Shown here: positions 31,311-42,162 of the stretch, piece after piece | How the letters are laid out: each line of letters begins with the position of its first letter | Numbering within the stretch: the stretch's first letter is position 1 | NCBI GenBank assembly: GCA_022539475.1 | Contig: VCMS01000221.1 | Span: 29,838 to 93,837 of the forward strand | Direction: 5' to 3' | DNA from: Gracilaria domingensis | Lineage: Eukaryota > Rhodophyta > Florideophyceae > Gracilariales > Gracilariaceae | DNA: 64,000 bases | The notes under the pieces: generated by a model | Database searches by the model: none | Told to the model about the DNA's origin: nothing | What the model saw: the letters and a program-made list of their open reading frames with translations, nothing else | Made by a program: the position numbers and the translations under genes

Positions 31311-33826
31311 ACGCAACCTCTTTCGAGGACTTTGGAGTGCTTTTCTCCTTTCAAGTAAGAAAAATTTTGGCATATTCTCCCGCCGGCCATGGCGGCCACA
31401 ATTTTTCCCGGCGAGATAGCGCGCTTTCGAAGTCCCTATGAGTCTCGCGAAGGTCTTCGGAAGACTTCGCAACGTTTTCGGAGAAGTTTGGACCCCTCCG
31501 ATATGATCTAGAATGACTTGGAACACTCACAGTACCGAGCGGCCGACCTTTTGAGGACTTTGCACACCCGCCGCAGCGCATCAAATTGCTGGCAAGCGCC
31601 GTTACACGCACGGGACACCCGCGTTAGCCACGCGCGCGCCGTTGCACGCTCGGATCACCCACGTGGGACACGCACGCTCCATGCACAAGTGCGCGCGCCG
31701 CTATGCGCCGTTGCAAGCGTGCCAAACGCCACGTCGCCCACGCCTGTGGGTAGCCGATTGGGTATACAGTATTGCCCATAGGGACGCGGTCTGGCACGAT
31801 CAAAAACTTCTAAGTTTTTTGATGTGCCGCGCACCCCAAATCGGGCAGTGCGAGCGGCTGAAACGCCCCCGTTTCAGAGCTACGGCCAAAACCAAAAAAA
31901 GCGCTTTTCGACGCCATATGGGAGGGTAATTTTGCGCACGAATATTTTATTCGCCTTGCAAGTAACCCTTTGGGAAAGCAGCCGGTTTTGGCCCATTCAC
32001 CTATCGAGGACATGCGTATTTGGCCGCTGCGCGTACTGTGCACCCCCCCGCCTTGCTGGCACGTGCCGCACGTGCACGCGCAGCGCCGTGCCCGCCCACG
32101 CGTCCCAGCAACGTCGTCCGGGCTCACCCGGCGGGGAACTCTCGGAGCTTGGAGTCCAAGCGCACCCCAAGAAGGGGAGGGGACCCAAGCAGTGCTCGAT
32201 TTGCGACAAAAGCGGAGTGCCGCACGCTGCGCTTCCGCGCACACCGCTGAGGTGCACGCGCTGGCCCTCGAGAGGAATAAACGCACAGCAACGGCGCCGC
32301 GCACACGCGTCCTGCAAAGGCAAAATGGAAAGGCTGAAGCTCTTTATTGACTCAAACGAGCCGAAGCGCGCTACGCATTCCCACCACGGGTACGAAGACG
32401 GTGACAGACCGCACTGGCGGGAACGTCCATGTTCGATTCGGAAGACGCCTTAGAGGACTCATCCTCCGCAGGCGCTGGCAGCGAGCGAACCCCACTGGGA
32501 CCACCAACCCTCACGGAACTTGGAACCTTCTCGAAATGCCCCTCCTCAGGGTTGTACGCGTTAAGAAGAGTATCCGTTGCGGGAATAGCAACCGTTGGGA
32601 GGCGGAAACGATACGACCTGTCCGGGATCTGTGAGAAGTCCTTCGACCGCTGCTAGCAGGTGGTTGGACGCCTGCGATTCATAGCTCCCAGCATGGTCAT
32701 TGAAAGTTGTCCCTCTTTCCAACGCGACTCGTTTCGAAGCCCAGCGTCCCCATGGGATGCCGTAGCTCTGTACGTACAGAAAGCGAACGCCTGTCACTAG
32801 GACATTTGTCCCATTGGGCAAGCAACTTCGAGGGCCTCTTTCTCTTATGTTGTACGACCCTGGGAAGGAAATTGTACCCATTGGGAACAAACGTTTTTCG
32901 TAAACGCGCGTCAATTCAACACATTCCGTAATCGGAAAGAACCCTACGGGAGGATACAGGAGAAACTGAAGCGCCTGCAGAGGAATGTCGATGAGTGAAA
33001 CGGACCCAAACGAGATTGAATGTACAATTATTCGCACTATGTCTCGGACCCTCCCCGAGATGTGAGAGCTTCTCAGCTCAAACCGTGTTCTGGTCACAGG
33101 TACATCACAAGTGCGCAGCGTGACATCTACGCAAGATAAGCAGCGGCCCTATAGGATAACTGGATAAGGCGACGCTTGCCCTTTCGGGAATTGACTGCTC
33201 TACAGAAGCTACGCAGGTCAGCAGTCATTACGAACCCAGCTGGGAATCACTGCCTCGCTGCATCGGAGAGTCCTCACCGTACCTTTAGTGACCTAACAGG
33301 AAAGTGATGCGCCCCGTAATACGGTTTGCACCTACTAGTTTCTCCTGGAAAGGACAGTCTGTTACCCAACCACGGGCTCTACTCATTCTTCCGGGCATGG
33401 CGTATCACCCCCTCTGGGACGCTCGAACTTGGTTAAATTTTGTTCTTTCTCGCCTGGCGTCGCTGGACTCTGCGTGGGATCCTCGCATTAGGGACGAATT
33501 GAAAACCCGGTTTCGGTCGCATTGTGCCCAAATGGGATCCTGCGTGGCTTGGAGCTAGCTTTTGGCGACGCTTATCGGACTGTCGACCCAAGCGGGATTT
33601 TTCCGTTCTCAGGCTCGCCATGGCGCATCGCTCGCTCGCGTTTTGGAGGAATTCCAGGAGTCAAATCTCCAGCACTCTCATGTGCCTTCAGCCGGTTCCG
33701 AATCGGTCGGACGACCCGCCATGGAACTGCTGTGATCTCTACCTCTCTGTCTCGCAGTCGCAATCGTTCGTGACTCTCTCGAAATTTCTTCCTTCGGTAT
33801 TTCGCCTCTCGCCGTGTCGGTCAGAA
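31311..33826. other. 3' region of element B, part 1
   Basis: 31.5-32.3 kb is very GC-rich. There is no recognised coding sequence on the + strand. It holds many CCC-N-GGGA motifs (for example 31,778, 31,966, 32,493, 32,751, 32,876, 32,943, 33,181, 33,236, 33,411, 33,530) and a polypurine-like tract at 32,166. It ends where the copia cluster begins. Confidence 0.5.
32561..33097 (-). CDS. Hypothetical antisense ORF of element B, 178 codons
   Basis: This is the longest minus-strand frame with balanced composition in B's 3' region. It lies where element A has its antisense ORF (after the chromodomain, before the 3' LTR, opposite strand). I see no convincing similarity to A's antisense protein. 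It may be chance or a decayed relative. Confidence 0.25.
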   Translation of the reverse strand: MTRTRFELRSSHISGRVRDIVRIIVHSISFGSVSLIDIPLQALQFLLYPPVGFFPITECVELTRVYEKRLFPMGTISFPGSYNIRERGPRSCLPNGTNVLVTGVRFLYVQSYGIPWGRWASKRVALERGTTFNDHAGSYESQASNHLLAAVEGLLTDPGQVVSFPPPNGCYSRNGYSS

Positions 33827-34002
33827 TGTCGTTTGAATACAGCGCGTAGTTCTCTTAAGCTGGCAACTTGTACAATCAAGGTGCTCCAGAAGCGTAAGAG
33901 GATCCGAATTTGAAAGAACTGTGCTGCAGTAAATTGAGAGCAAGCGTCTCTTCGCATGCGGCGAGGCCTTCTTCTTCAGCGAGAAAGACTTCAAAACCTA
34001 AA
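33827..34002 (-). repeat. Copia LTR fragment
   Basis: Matches positions 35,850-36,019 inside the full LTR. It is joined directly to the 3' end of the second gag, which implies that pol and part of an LTR were deleted. Confidence 0.8.
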
Positions 34003-34026
34003 GGTTGCAGAAAGATAGTTCGTAAA

Positions 34027-35649
34027 CTATTCTTGGTCTGCTTTCTCCATATCAACTTGTCCAGTGCTCTCAGGATGAGCGGTGAGCTCGTCAAAGAGGA
34101 GAACTTCCTCAGGAGCGCCATGTAAATTGGAATTCTCGTTCACGTTCTGGTCATTGTCTCTAGCGTTCTCTTTCTCCATAATCAGAACAACGTCCGATAG
34201 AACATGAACAACCGACTCACCATTTCTCATCCGCTCACGAATCTGGTTTCGGATAGCCCCAGGTTTGCATTTGTGCCGCGGTTTCCACTTAGCGTGACAC
34301 TTGTGACACTCATTCAGGCGCCTGATTTCTTCGAAGCTGCGATTACTAACACCTGCGTTCTGACGAGGAGCTCTGTATTCTTCACGAGGAGGGAACTTCC
34401 GGACTTGCTTTGGATCACGTCCATATCGCTGATACAGAGTATCCTCTGTCGCGAGAAGTGTCTCATTCTTACTGACTGCATCCTGAATTTCTTCTTCTAG
34501 TTGTAAGCTTTCCCTGAGAGCAGTTATAAAACCATTGAAGGTATACCTTGACGTAACAATATTGCTTATTGGCAGTTTTGCCCAGGCAGTTCCGAGGACG
34601 GATTTCCTTAGATAACCGATCCTGTGTGACTCTGAGCGAAAATGGGGAGGGCGCTGAGGCGTAAGCTCTTCAATGATGGTCACTGTCTTCGAGAGACCAT
34701 CGAAGAATGTCACAATTTCGTTCTCTGACATAACATTCTCGATACGCAGCGTGTTCAACATGCTATATACCTGCAATTGGCGTGAGCTGCTATTGTATTC
34801 GATCGTCATAAGCTTAGCCATGTCTTCAAATGACATTTCATCTCTTGCATTGTTGAAAAAGAAAGTTCGAGCTGGTCCTTCGAGAATGTTTACGAAATAA
34901 TCGGCCTTCTGAGTTGGCGTTAGGCGATGTTGTCGCGCACATATGTTGCAATCGCTCAGTGTGAGCTCAATTGACTGCGTAATGTCACCAGTGGATCTGT
35001 TGTCCTTGAAGTGTTGGAAAACGTAGTTTGCTTTACGCGTATCCATCCCAGAGTTACCACGAGATACTTCAACATCTTCATGAGTCTGGTTCTCTCGACG
35101 AGAAGTAGTCTCATTAATGACAGGCGAGGGTACTTCAGTACTGTGACGTACATGAGTAGTACGCCCAGACACATTGTTGTTACCTTCTGGAGACAATTGA
35201 AGTTCACCTATAGATGACTCAGGAACCCCTGCATGATGTGGATCGCTTTGAAGACGCTCCAAGCCATTTTTGCTTGGTTCCCTTGCTCTTGATAGTCTCG
35301 AGGCCGATCGGCTTCTGCGGTGGAGGTCTACACCATCTCTCATGGTTTCGAGTGATGCCTCCATAAAGTTCATGAACCAAACATGCGTCAATAGAGATCT
35401 GTTCGTTGTCTCACGAGATTCGAGTTGCAGAGAGGTAATCAAACCCTCTCGTACAGCATCAAGATCGTAAACTGCGGCAACATCTCGTACAAGTTGAACA
35501 GGAAAGAGTGGAGCGTTGAATAATGTGGGGTCAAGAGTGCTCTCTGGGGATGGGAGAAAACTTTTGAATGTCGCCTCCATTTCAGCTGTGCCAGTAGACG
35601 TGAGAGGAATAGGAGCTCCAGTATCGTCCACGACAGGGTACATTCCCAA
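34027..35649 (-). CDS. gag: Copia Gag, second copy, 540 aa
   Basis: An open frame of 540 codons, nearly identical to the Gag at 39,587-41,209. A long N-terminal part is followed by a capsid-like domain (ADYFVNILEGPARTFFFNNAR...FEDMAKLMTIEYNSS) and a modified zinc knuckle CHKCHAKWKPRHKC, then an acidic tail. No pol follows it. Because the frame is complete, it could still encode Gag if driven by the LTR at 35,706-36,278. Confidence 0.8.
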   Translation of the reverse strand: MGMYPVVDDTGAPIPLTSTGTAEMEATFKSFLPSPESTLDPTLFNAPLFPVQLVRDVAAVYDLDAVREGLITSLQLESRETTNRSLLTHVWFMNFMEASLETMRDGVDLHRRSRSASRLSRAREPSKNGLERLQSDPHHAGVPESSIGELQLSPEGNNNVSGRTTHVRHSTEVPSPVINETTSRRENQTHEDVEVSRGNSGMDTRKANYVFQHFKDNRSTGDITQSIELTLSDCNICARQHRLTPTQKADYFVNILEGPARTFFFNNARDEMSFEDMAKLMTIEYNSSSRQLQVYSMLNTLRIENVMSENEIVTFFDGLSKTVTIIEELTPQRPPHFRSESHRIGYLRKSVLGTAWAKLPISNIVTSRYTFNGFITALRESLQLEEEIQDAVSKNETLLATEDTLYQRYGRDPKQVRKFPPREEYRAPRQNAGVSNRSFEEIRRLNECHKCHAKWKPRHKCKPGAIRNQIRERMRNGESVVHVLSDVVLIMEKENARDNDQNVNENSNLHGAPEEVLLFDELTAHPESTGQVDMEKADQE

Positions 35650-35705
35650 GACATAGTTTGCACAATCTCAAAGCAGACGGCCACTTTCTGTAACAGGTTC
35701 CACGA

Positions 35706-36278
35706 TGTTTGCAGAACGGCTCAGACAGTCATATCGAACCAAAAGCTGCGAACGAGTTGAGGATGTCATTGGAAAGAGTGGCACGAGTCGAACCGATAAA
35801 AACGAAAATCGCTTCACAAGACAACGCGCAGCGTTCAAGAATCCGGATTGTCGTTTGAATACAGCGCGTAGTTCTCTTAAGCTGGCACCTTGTACAATCA
35901 AGGTGCTCCAGAAGCGTAAGAGGAAGCGAATTTGAAAGAACTGTACTGGAGTAAACTGGGAGCAAGCGTCTCTTCGCATGCGGCGAGGCCTTCTTCTTCA
36001 GCAAGAAAGACTTCAAAACCCAAGAACTGCAGTGCTGCTCCCCTCTCCATGGAGACGCAGCTCAGGCAGCTGTAGATACGTTTTATTTGCAGAGATGCGT
36101 AGCGCACTGGCAATCAATGCCTGTGCGTGTAGTGCAACTAATTTGATCTACTGACGCAATGGTGAGCATAATGATTACCTCACAAGAGATTCCTACTGAT
36201 TGCGCACATGCTTGTTTTTCTGCTAGAAGCACTCCACTTTGCCTGACGTGAGATATTGTCGCAAGGCAAGACTCGACA
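35706..36278 (-). repeat. Copia LTR 1
   Basis: 573 bp; on the minus strand it runs TGTCGAGTC...CTGCAAACA. It is preceded (minus strand) by a purine tract AAAATGGAGGGAG. I count about five differences from LTR 2. Confidence 0.85.
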
Positions 36279-36313
36279 CTCCCTCCATTTTCTTCGACGC
36301 ATCTTTACAAAGA

Positions 36314-37948
36314 CTAGCCACGAATTATCCATTGTTCAGCCTCAATGTCCAATCTGCCCCTAACTAAAATATTCCGAATAGTTGCCTGCTGCATAGCCTT
36401 TGTGAGACCATCCGCTACGTTGCGCGAACTTCTTACGAATCCAATGTCGGAGATAACATTGCTTTTGAAGCCCTCACGAGCGGCTGCTTTGTCCAACATA
36501 ATCCTTTTTTCTGATGTTCTTGACCCCTTAGATATGACATCAAAGAGTGATTTGTTATCAGTCAATAGCTGAACAGGCACGAGTTTGTTCAGAATGTGAC
36601 CGAGTTCATCTGCCAGAGTGGCACAGTAGTCGAACAAGTCGCTGAAAGCAATCACCTCTCCCGCCATAGCTGACCTTGTAATTCTTCTGGACTTGTAGGA
36701 TTTGAAATGAATCGGTATGACAGTACCGAAAGCATCCCCGAGGAAGCAAATGTACCCTAATTGCGAACAAAGATCCATATTGTTCGCAAATGACGAGTCC
36801 GAAAAACCAATGATTCTCAAAGTACCCAGTTGCAAAGTAGGGAATCTAACAGAGACCGAATGGGACTTGGCATATCTTACTGCACGGTTCAGCCGCCTGA
36901 TTGTATTTGCTTTCTCTTTTTCAAACATAGCCTGGGTGACCTGTGCAAGCTGTGATATTTCAAAGAGACAATCAGGTCTTGTGTTAGACAACCAAGCCAA
37001 TTTCATCCGCATGGACCTAAATTCCGCAAAGAGTGCATTAGGTTGTAACTCCTCCAAGTTCCGAAGATATTCGTGCTGATCCTGGTAGACTTTTCCATCT
37101 TCACCCTTCTTCAAAGAAAAGCCCGTAAACGTGCACGGCATCTTCTGATCCTCCTGCATATCAAATCTTTTCTTGGTTTTGCTCGAAATGTTCTTGAAAT
37201 TTTCATCACCAGCACGAAATAAATCATCAACGTATCCTCCAGAGAGACCTCTGAGAAGATCATTCTGCCTCAGAGTGTAGAGAGCAGGATCAGATCTCAA
37301 TGGCTGCATGCCAAGGTTCTTAATGTGATGATCATCCAACGTTTTGTGCCATAGGTCTCCAGATTCACACAAACCGTATAGAGGCTTCAGTAATTGAAAA
37401 CACTGTGATGGATCCAACTGAAATTCCGGAGCTGGTTTCGCAATAAACACTTGCCGTCCAAGGGGTTCTGCAGACTGCAGATAAGCGATACGGACATCAG
37501 AGGTCCATACATCGAACCCGTACAACATTGCGAGGGCAAGCAACAGTCTAATAGAAGAAGGCTGAACAGTAGTACTCGAGTGGACCATCATATGCTTGAA
37601 TCTGTGGCGATGCCCACAGATCACATATCGTGCCTTGTACTTCACTTCTCCATCCTCAGAAGATTTGATTGCCAGAACGAAACGACCAGGAAGGATGTTG
37701 CCATCTGAAGGGAGGTCTTCGCGTAAAATTTTTTTGAAAGTTCCTCTCTCCAAAAGATTCTTAATCCCTTTCTTCTTCGCCGCGGTCATCTCCTTTGACG
37801 TGGCCCTCGGATCATTCTTGTCGATAATTTCGGTCAAGAAAACTTGATTCTCGTCTGGGTTTGCAAAGTAACTGAGACCCTTTCCCAAGTCAGAAAAAAT
37901 GAATTCGCCAAGGCTTCTGGTTCGTAGTACCGTTTGACCTGGGCCCAA
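36314..37948 (-). CDS. pol: Copia reverse transcriptase and RNase H, 544 codons open
   Basis: RT block (RVT_2 type): KARYVICGHRHRFK, then VQPSSIRLLLALAMLYGFDVWTSDV-IAYL, LLKPLYGL, and the catalytic GGYVDDLF. RNase H: FSDSSFANNMD, SAMAGEVIAFSDLFDY and LLTDNKSLFDV, then RNVADGLTK. It ends 36 bp before the 3' LTR, as usual for copia. Its 5' connection to integrase is broken by frameshifts, so the ORF alone is not a full pol. Confidence 0.85.
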   Translation of the reverse strand: MGPGQTVLRTRSLGEFIFSDLGKGLSYFANPDENQVFLTEIIDKNDPRATSKEMTAAKKKGIKNLLERGTFKKILREDLPSDGNILPGRFVLAIKSSEDGEVKYKARYVICGHRHRFKHMMVHSSTTVQPSSIRLLLALAMLYGFDVWTSDVRIAYLQSAEPLGRQVFIAKPAPEFQLDPSQCFQLLKPLYGLCESGDLWHKTLDDHHIKNLGMQPLRSDPALYTLRQNDLLRGLSGGYVDDLFRAGDENFKNISSKTKKRFDMQEDQKMPCTFTGFSLKKGEDGKVYQDQHEYLRNLEELQPNALFAEFRSMRMKLAWLSNTRPDCLFEISQLAQVTQAMFEKEKANTIRRLNRAVRYAKSHSVSVRFPTLQLGTLRIIGFSDSSFANNMDLCSQLGYICFLGDAFGTVIPIHFKSYKSRRITRSAMAGEVIAFSDLFDYCATLADELGHILNKLVPVQLLTDNKSLFDVISKGSRTSEKRIMLDKAAAREGFKSNVISDIGFVRSSRNVADGLTKAMQQATIRNILVRGRLDIEAEQWIIRG

Positions 37949-38088
37949 TTAAAGGGCTCAGTTGGGCCAACATCTACGTCACGTACATAGACAAGCTTCT
38001 TCGTCGCGTCTGTACCATCTACAGTGAAGGGTTCTATTCTGTTGTTAACAATCTTCTCCCTCCATACCAAAACACGATCACCTGTCTT

Positions 38089-39400
38089 TTATGATTGATC
38101 TGCAGCCACAGGAATCTTGTGTTTGAGAGCACGAGCAACTCGAAGTTTAGACATACATTTCTGCATTTCACTGCCAGCAGAATTGGCGATTTGTGCACGG
38201 CTCGCCAAGCTCGGGCGCATGCTCGGAACTTCGGATCGAGTGAATACCGGAGAAAATTCCCCGAAAACTAGAGAAGAAGGTACTAAACCTTCGGGTCCTA
38301 GCATATCATTCATCACCCTAACCGCCGCTGCGAGGGCAATTGCTCGTTCTGTTCCAGGGTTCTTGGACATATGTGTGCGGACGATATGTATGTCTCAATG
38401 GCTGATGGTATCTCTCTGCAATGCCTAGGCTGGAGTGAGCTTCAATTCCTGTTCGATCCACCTCAATGTCTGACGAAGCAGCGATGTCAATGAAAGTCTG
38501 ACCAAATGCACTCCCTTGGTCAACAAGCATACGATTAGGGAGTCCAGTATAGATGTACGCCCAACAAAGCAAGATCTTGTTCCAGATAACCTTAGTATTG
38601 GTCTTCGGTAGAAAGGCAGCAGCAGAGAAAGCGTAGATTCATCGACGATATGCAGCACGGGCTTGTTACCAATGTACATTATGTCAATAAGCACTCTTTC
38701 GTTGAAGCGAACATGCTCAGTACCAACGATACACGAAATCGATTTGGTGCCGTTTGAATTCTTTGACATGGGTCACACCGTTTGGTCAAGTCCTTCAGCG
38801 TCGAAAGTGTTTCTGGCGTGGCATGTTCTGGCCTCGCTCTCTTTAGAAGCCGGAATAGTCTTTCGGCTGGTGGATGGAAGAATTGGCTATGCATTTTCTG
38901 AACCCTTGTGCGAGTAAAGTATACACCTGCCGGGAAACAAATATCCGCAAACACGTGACCACTTTGGCTTCTGCGCAGCGGGGCAAACCATTCATCAACG
39001 TAATCTTCAGTACTTCCCTCCAGTTTGATGCGCTTACGTTTGGCAAGTCGGTTCGCAACAGTGTCTGCAATGAGAGACTCTCGATCTAAGACATCCATAC
39101 CAAGCAAGGCGGGGATGTCTGCCTGTACAACATCCATCATAACTATAACAGGAGGTACCCTGGGTGGGGTTTCCAAGAGCAATGCGACTTGTCCAATTGA
39201 TTCAAAACACGCGTCTGCAAATCTGAATCTAGTCCGCGATGGAGGCTTATGAACCTTTGGCACACGAATACCTCTGGCAGCAAAGATGCGTCGTAGCTCC
39301 TTAATGCCAACAACAGATCTCGGAGCTCCAATATCCACACAAAACCCATGAACTCGCGATCGACTTCGCTCACGGGAGAGATGAGCAACGTTGACATTTG
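38089..39400 (-). pseudogene. pol: Copia protease and integrase, frameshifted
   Basis: Protease: CVDIGAPRSVVG near 39,335 (D-I-G in place of D-T/S-G), then a second half with LLGMDVLD. GAG-pre-integrase: HSQFFHPPAERLFRLLK...CDPCQR (HHCC). Integrase core in other frames: LIDIMYIGNKPVLHIVDEST, LVDQGSAFG and SSLGIAERYHQ give the D-D-E triad. Frame changes lie near 38,745, 38,590 and 38,370. The order (PR, IN, then RT) identifies Ty1/copia. Confidence 0.8.
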
Positions 39401-39586
39401 TAATGTTGATATCGACAACAAGTATCGATTTACGCCTCGGAAGAGTAGTTCTATGAGAAGCTACCCATCTAGCTGGGCGACGACGTTGAGGCTCATTACC
39501 TCGTCGCCCTAGCAGAAATCCTGAGGCGAGAACGAATCAGAGACATGATCGGTGTTGCTAAGAGTTGCAGAAAGATAGTTCGTAAA

Positions 39587-41209
39587 CTATTCTTGGTCTG
39601 CTTTCTCCATATCAACTTGTCCAGTGCTCTCAGGATAAGCGGTGAGCTCGTCCAAGAAGAGAACTTCCTCAGGAGCGCCATGTAAATTGGAATTCTCGTT
39701 CACGTTCTGGTCATTGTCTCTAGCGTTTTCTTTCTCCATAATCAGAACAACGTCCGATAGAACATGAACAACCGACTCACCATTTCTCATCCGCTCACGA
39801 ATCTGGTTTCGGATAGCCCCAGGTTTGCATTTGTACCGCGGTTTCCACTTAGCGTGGCGCTTGTGACACTCATTCAGGCGCCTGATTTCTTCGAAGCTGC
39901 GATTACTAACACCTGCGTTCTGACGAGGAGCTCTGTATTCTTCACGAGGAGGGAACTTCCGGACTTGCTTTGGATCACGTCCATATCGCTGATACAGAGT
40001 ATCCTCTGTCGCGAGAAGTGTCTCATTCTTACTGACTGCATCCTGAATTTCTTCTTCTAGTTGTAAGCTTTCCATGATAGCAGTTATAAAACCATTGAAG
40101 GTATACCTTGACGTAACAATATTGCTTATTGGCAGTTTTTCCCAGGCAGTTCCGAGGACGGATTTCCTTAGATAACCGATCCTGTGTGACTCTGAGCGAA
40201 AATGGGGAGAGCGCTGAGGCGTAAGCTCTTCAATGATGGTCACTGTCTTCGAGAGACCATCGAAGAATGTCACAATTTCGTTCTCTGACATAAAATTCTC
40301 GATATGCAGCGTGTTCAACATGCTATATACCTGCAATTGGCGTGAGCTGCTATTGTATTCGATCGTCATAAGCTTAGCCATGTCTTCAAATGACATTTCA
40401 TCTCTTGCATTGTTGAAAAAGAAAGTTCGAGCTGGTCCTTCGAGAATGTTTACGAAATAATCGGCCTTCTGAGTTGGCGTTAGGCGATGTTGTCTCGCAC
40501 ATATGTTGCAATCGCTCAGTGTGAGATCAATTGACTGCGTAATGTCACCAGTGAATCTGTTGTCCTTGAAGTGTTGGAAAACGTAGTTTGCTTTACGCGT
40601 ATCCATCCCAGAGTTACCACGAGATACTTCAACATCTTCATGAGTCTGGTTCTCTCGACGAGAAGTAGTCTCATTAATGACAGGCGAGGGTACTTCAGTA
40701 CTGTGACGTACATGAGTAGTACGCCCAGACACATTGTTGTTACCTTCTGGAGACAATTGAAGTTCACCTATAGATGACTCAGGAACCCCTGCATGATGTG
40801 GATCGCTTTGAAGACGCTCCAAGCCATTTTTGCTTGGTTCCCTTGCTCTTGATAGTCTCGAGGCCGATCGGCTTCTGCGGTGGAGGTCTACACCATCTCT
40901 CATGGTTTCGAGTGATGCCTCCATAAAGTTCATGAACCAAACATGCGTCAATAGAGATCTGTTCGTTGTCTCACGAGATTCGAGTTGCAGAGAGGTAATC
41001 AAACCCTCTCGTACAGCATCAAGATCGTAAACTGCGGCAACATCTCGTACAAGTTGAACAGGAAAGAGTGGAGCGTTGAATAATGTGGGGTCAAGAGTGC
41101 TCTCTGGGGATGGGAGAAAACTTTTGAATGTCGCCTCCATTTCAGCTGTGCCAGTAGACGTGAGAGGAATAGGAGCTCCAGTATCGTCCACGACAGGGTA
41201 CATTCCCAA
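39587..41209 (-). CDS. gag: Copia Gag, first copy, 540 aa
   Basis: Same protein as at 34,027-35,649 with roughly a dozen amino-acid differences. The knuckle is damaged here (CHKRHAKWKPRYKC; one Cys and one His lost). It begins about 57 bp after the LTR at 41,266-41,838 (reading leftward). The open frame suggests recent activity, but the knuckle changes argue against full function. Confidence 0.8.
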   Translation of the reverse strand: MGMYPVVDDTGAPIPLTSTGTAEMEATFKSFLPSPESTLDPTLFNAPLFPVQLVRDVAAVYDLDAVREGLITSLQLESRETTNRSLLTHVWFMNFMEASLETMRDGVDLHRRSRSASRLSRAREPSKNGLERLQSDPHHAGVPESSIGELQLSPEGNNNVSGRTTHVRHSTEVPSPVINETTSRRENQTHEDVEVSRGNSGMDTRKANYVFQHFKDNRFTGDITQSIDLTLSDCNICARQHRLTPTQKADYFVNILEGPARTFFFNNARDEMSFEDMAKLMTIEYNSSSRQLQVYSMLNTLHIENFMSENEIVTFFDGLSKTVTIIEELTPQRSPHFRSESHRIGYLRKSVLGTAWEKLPISNIVTSRYTFNGFITAIMESLQLEEEIQDAVSKNETLLATEDTLYQRYGRDPKQVRKFPPREEYRAPRQNAGVSNRSFEEIRRLNECHKRHAKWKPRYKCKPGAIRNQIRERMRNGESVVHVLSDVVLIMEKENARDNDQNVNENSNLHGAPEEVLFLDELTAYPESTGQVDMEKADQE

Positions 41210-41265
41210 GACATAGTTTGCACAATCTCAAAGCAGACGGCCACTTTCTGTAACAGGTTCCACGA

Positions 41266-41838
41266 TGTTTGCAGAACGGCTCAGACAGTCATATCGAACC
41301 AAAAGCTGCGAACGAGTTGAGGATGTCATTGGAAAGAGTGGCACGAGTCGAACCGATAAAAACGAAAATCGCTTCACAAGACAACGCGCAGCGTTCAAGA
41401 ATCCGGATTGTCGTTTGAATACAGCGCGTAGTTCTCTTAAGCTGGCACCTTGTACAATCAAGGTGCTCCAGAAGCGTAAGAGGAAGCGAATTTGAAAGAA
41501 CTGTACTGGAGTAAACTGGGAGCAAGCGTCTCTTCGCATGCGGCGAGGCCTTCTTCTTCAGCGAGAAAGACTTCAAAACCCAAGAACTGCAGTGCTGCTC
41601 CCCTCTCCATGGAGACGCAGCTCAGGCAGCTGTAGATACGTTTTATTTGCGGAGATGCGTAGCGCACTGGCAATCAATGCCTGTGCGTGTAGTGCAACTA
41701 ATTTGATCTACTGACGCAATGGTGAGCATAATGATTACCTCACAAGAGATTCCTACTGATTGCGCACATGCTTGTGTTTCTGCTAGAAGCACACCATTTT
41801 GCCTGACGTGAGATATTGTCGCAAGGCAAGACTCGACA
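41266..41838 (-). repeat. Copia LTR 2
   Basis: 573 bp; 5' LTR of the nearly complete copia unit and at the same time the 3' LTR of the truncated unit to its right. Confidence 0.85.
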
Positions 41839-41873
41839 CTCCCTCCATTTTCTTCGACGCATCTTTACAAAGA

Positions 41874-42162
41874 CTAGCCACGAATTATCCATTGTTCAGC
41901 CTCAATGTCCAATCTGCCCCTAACTAAAATATTCCGAATAGTTGCCTGCTGCATAGCCTTTGTGAGACCATCCGCTACGTTGCGCGAACTTCTTACGAAT
42001 CCAATGTCGGAGATAACATTGCTTTTGAAGCCCTCACGAGCGACTGCTTTGTCCAACATAATCCTTTTTTCTGATGTTCTTCACCCCTTAGATATGACAT
42101 CAAAGAGTGATTTGCTATCAGATAATAGCTGAACAGGCACGAGTTTGTTCAGAATGCGACCG
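41874..42162 (-). pseudogene. Copia RNase H end, truncated unit
   Basis: Near-identical to 36,314-36,602. It breaks off at 42,162, after which element B sequence resumes. It marks a third, mostly deleted copia unit. Confidence 0.85.

Larger units (their letters stand above)
33827..42162 (-). mobile_element. Tandem Ty1/copia cluster inserted in element B
   Basis: From right to left (sense direction): an RNase H end fragment, an LTR (41,266-41,838), a complete internal region gag-PR-IN-RT-RH (41,209 to 36,314), an LTR (35,706-36,278), a second gag (35,649-34,027), and an LTR fragment (33,827-34,002). Adjacent units share LTRs, as after unequal recombination. Neither outer edge is an LTR end, and no target duplication is found, so both ends are deletion breakpoints. 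Confidence 0.85.

Noticed and set aside
34204-35935. Several + strand ORFs of 60-100 codons, repeated at 39,764-41,495
   Set aside because: They mirror the copia gag and LTR on the other strand and recur only because the copia unit is duplicated.
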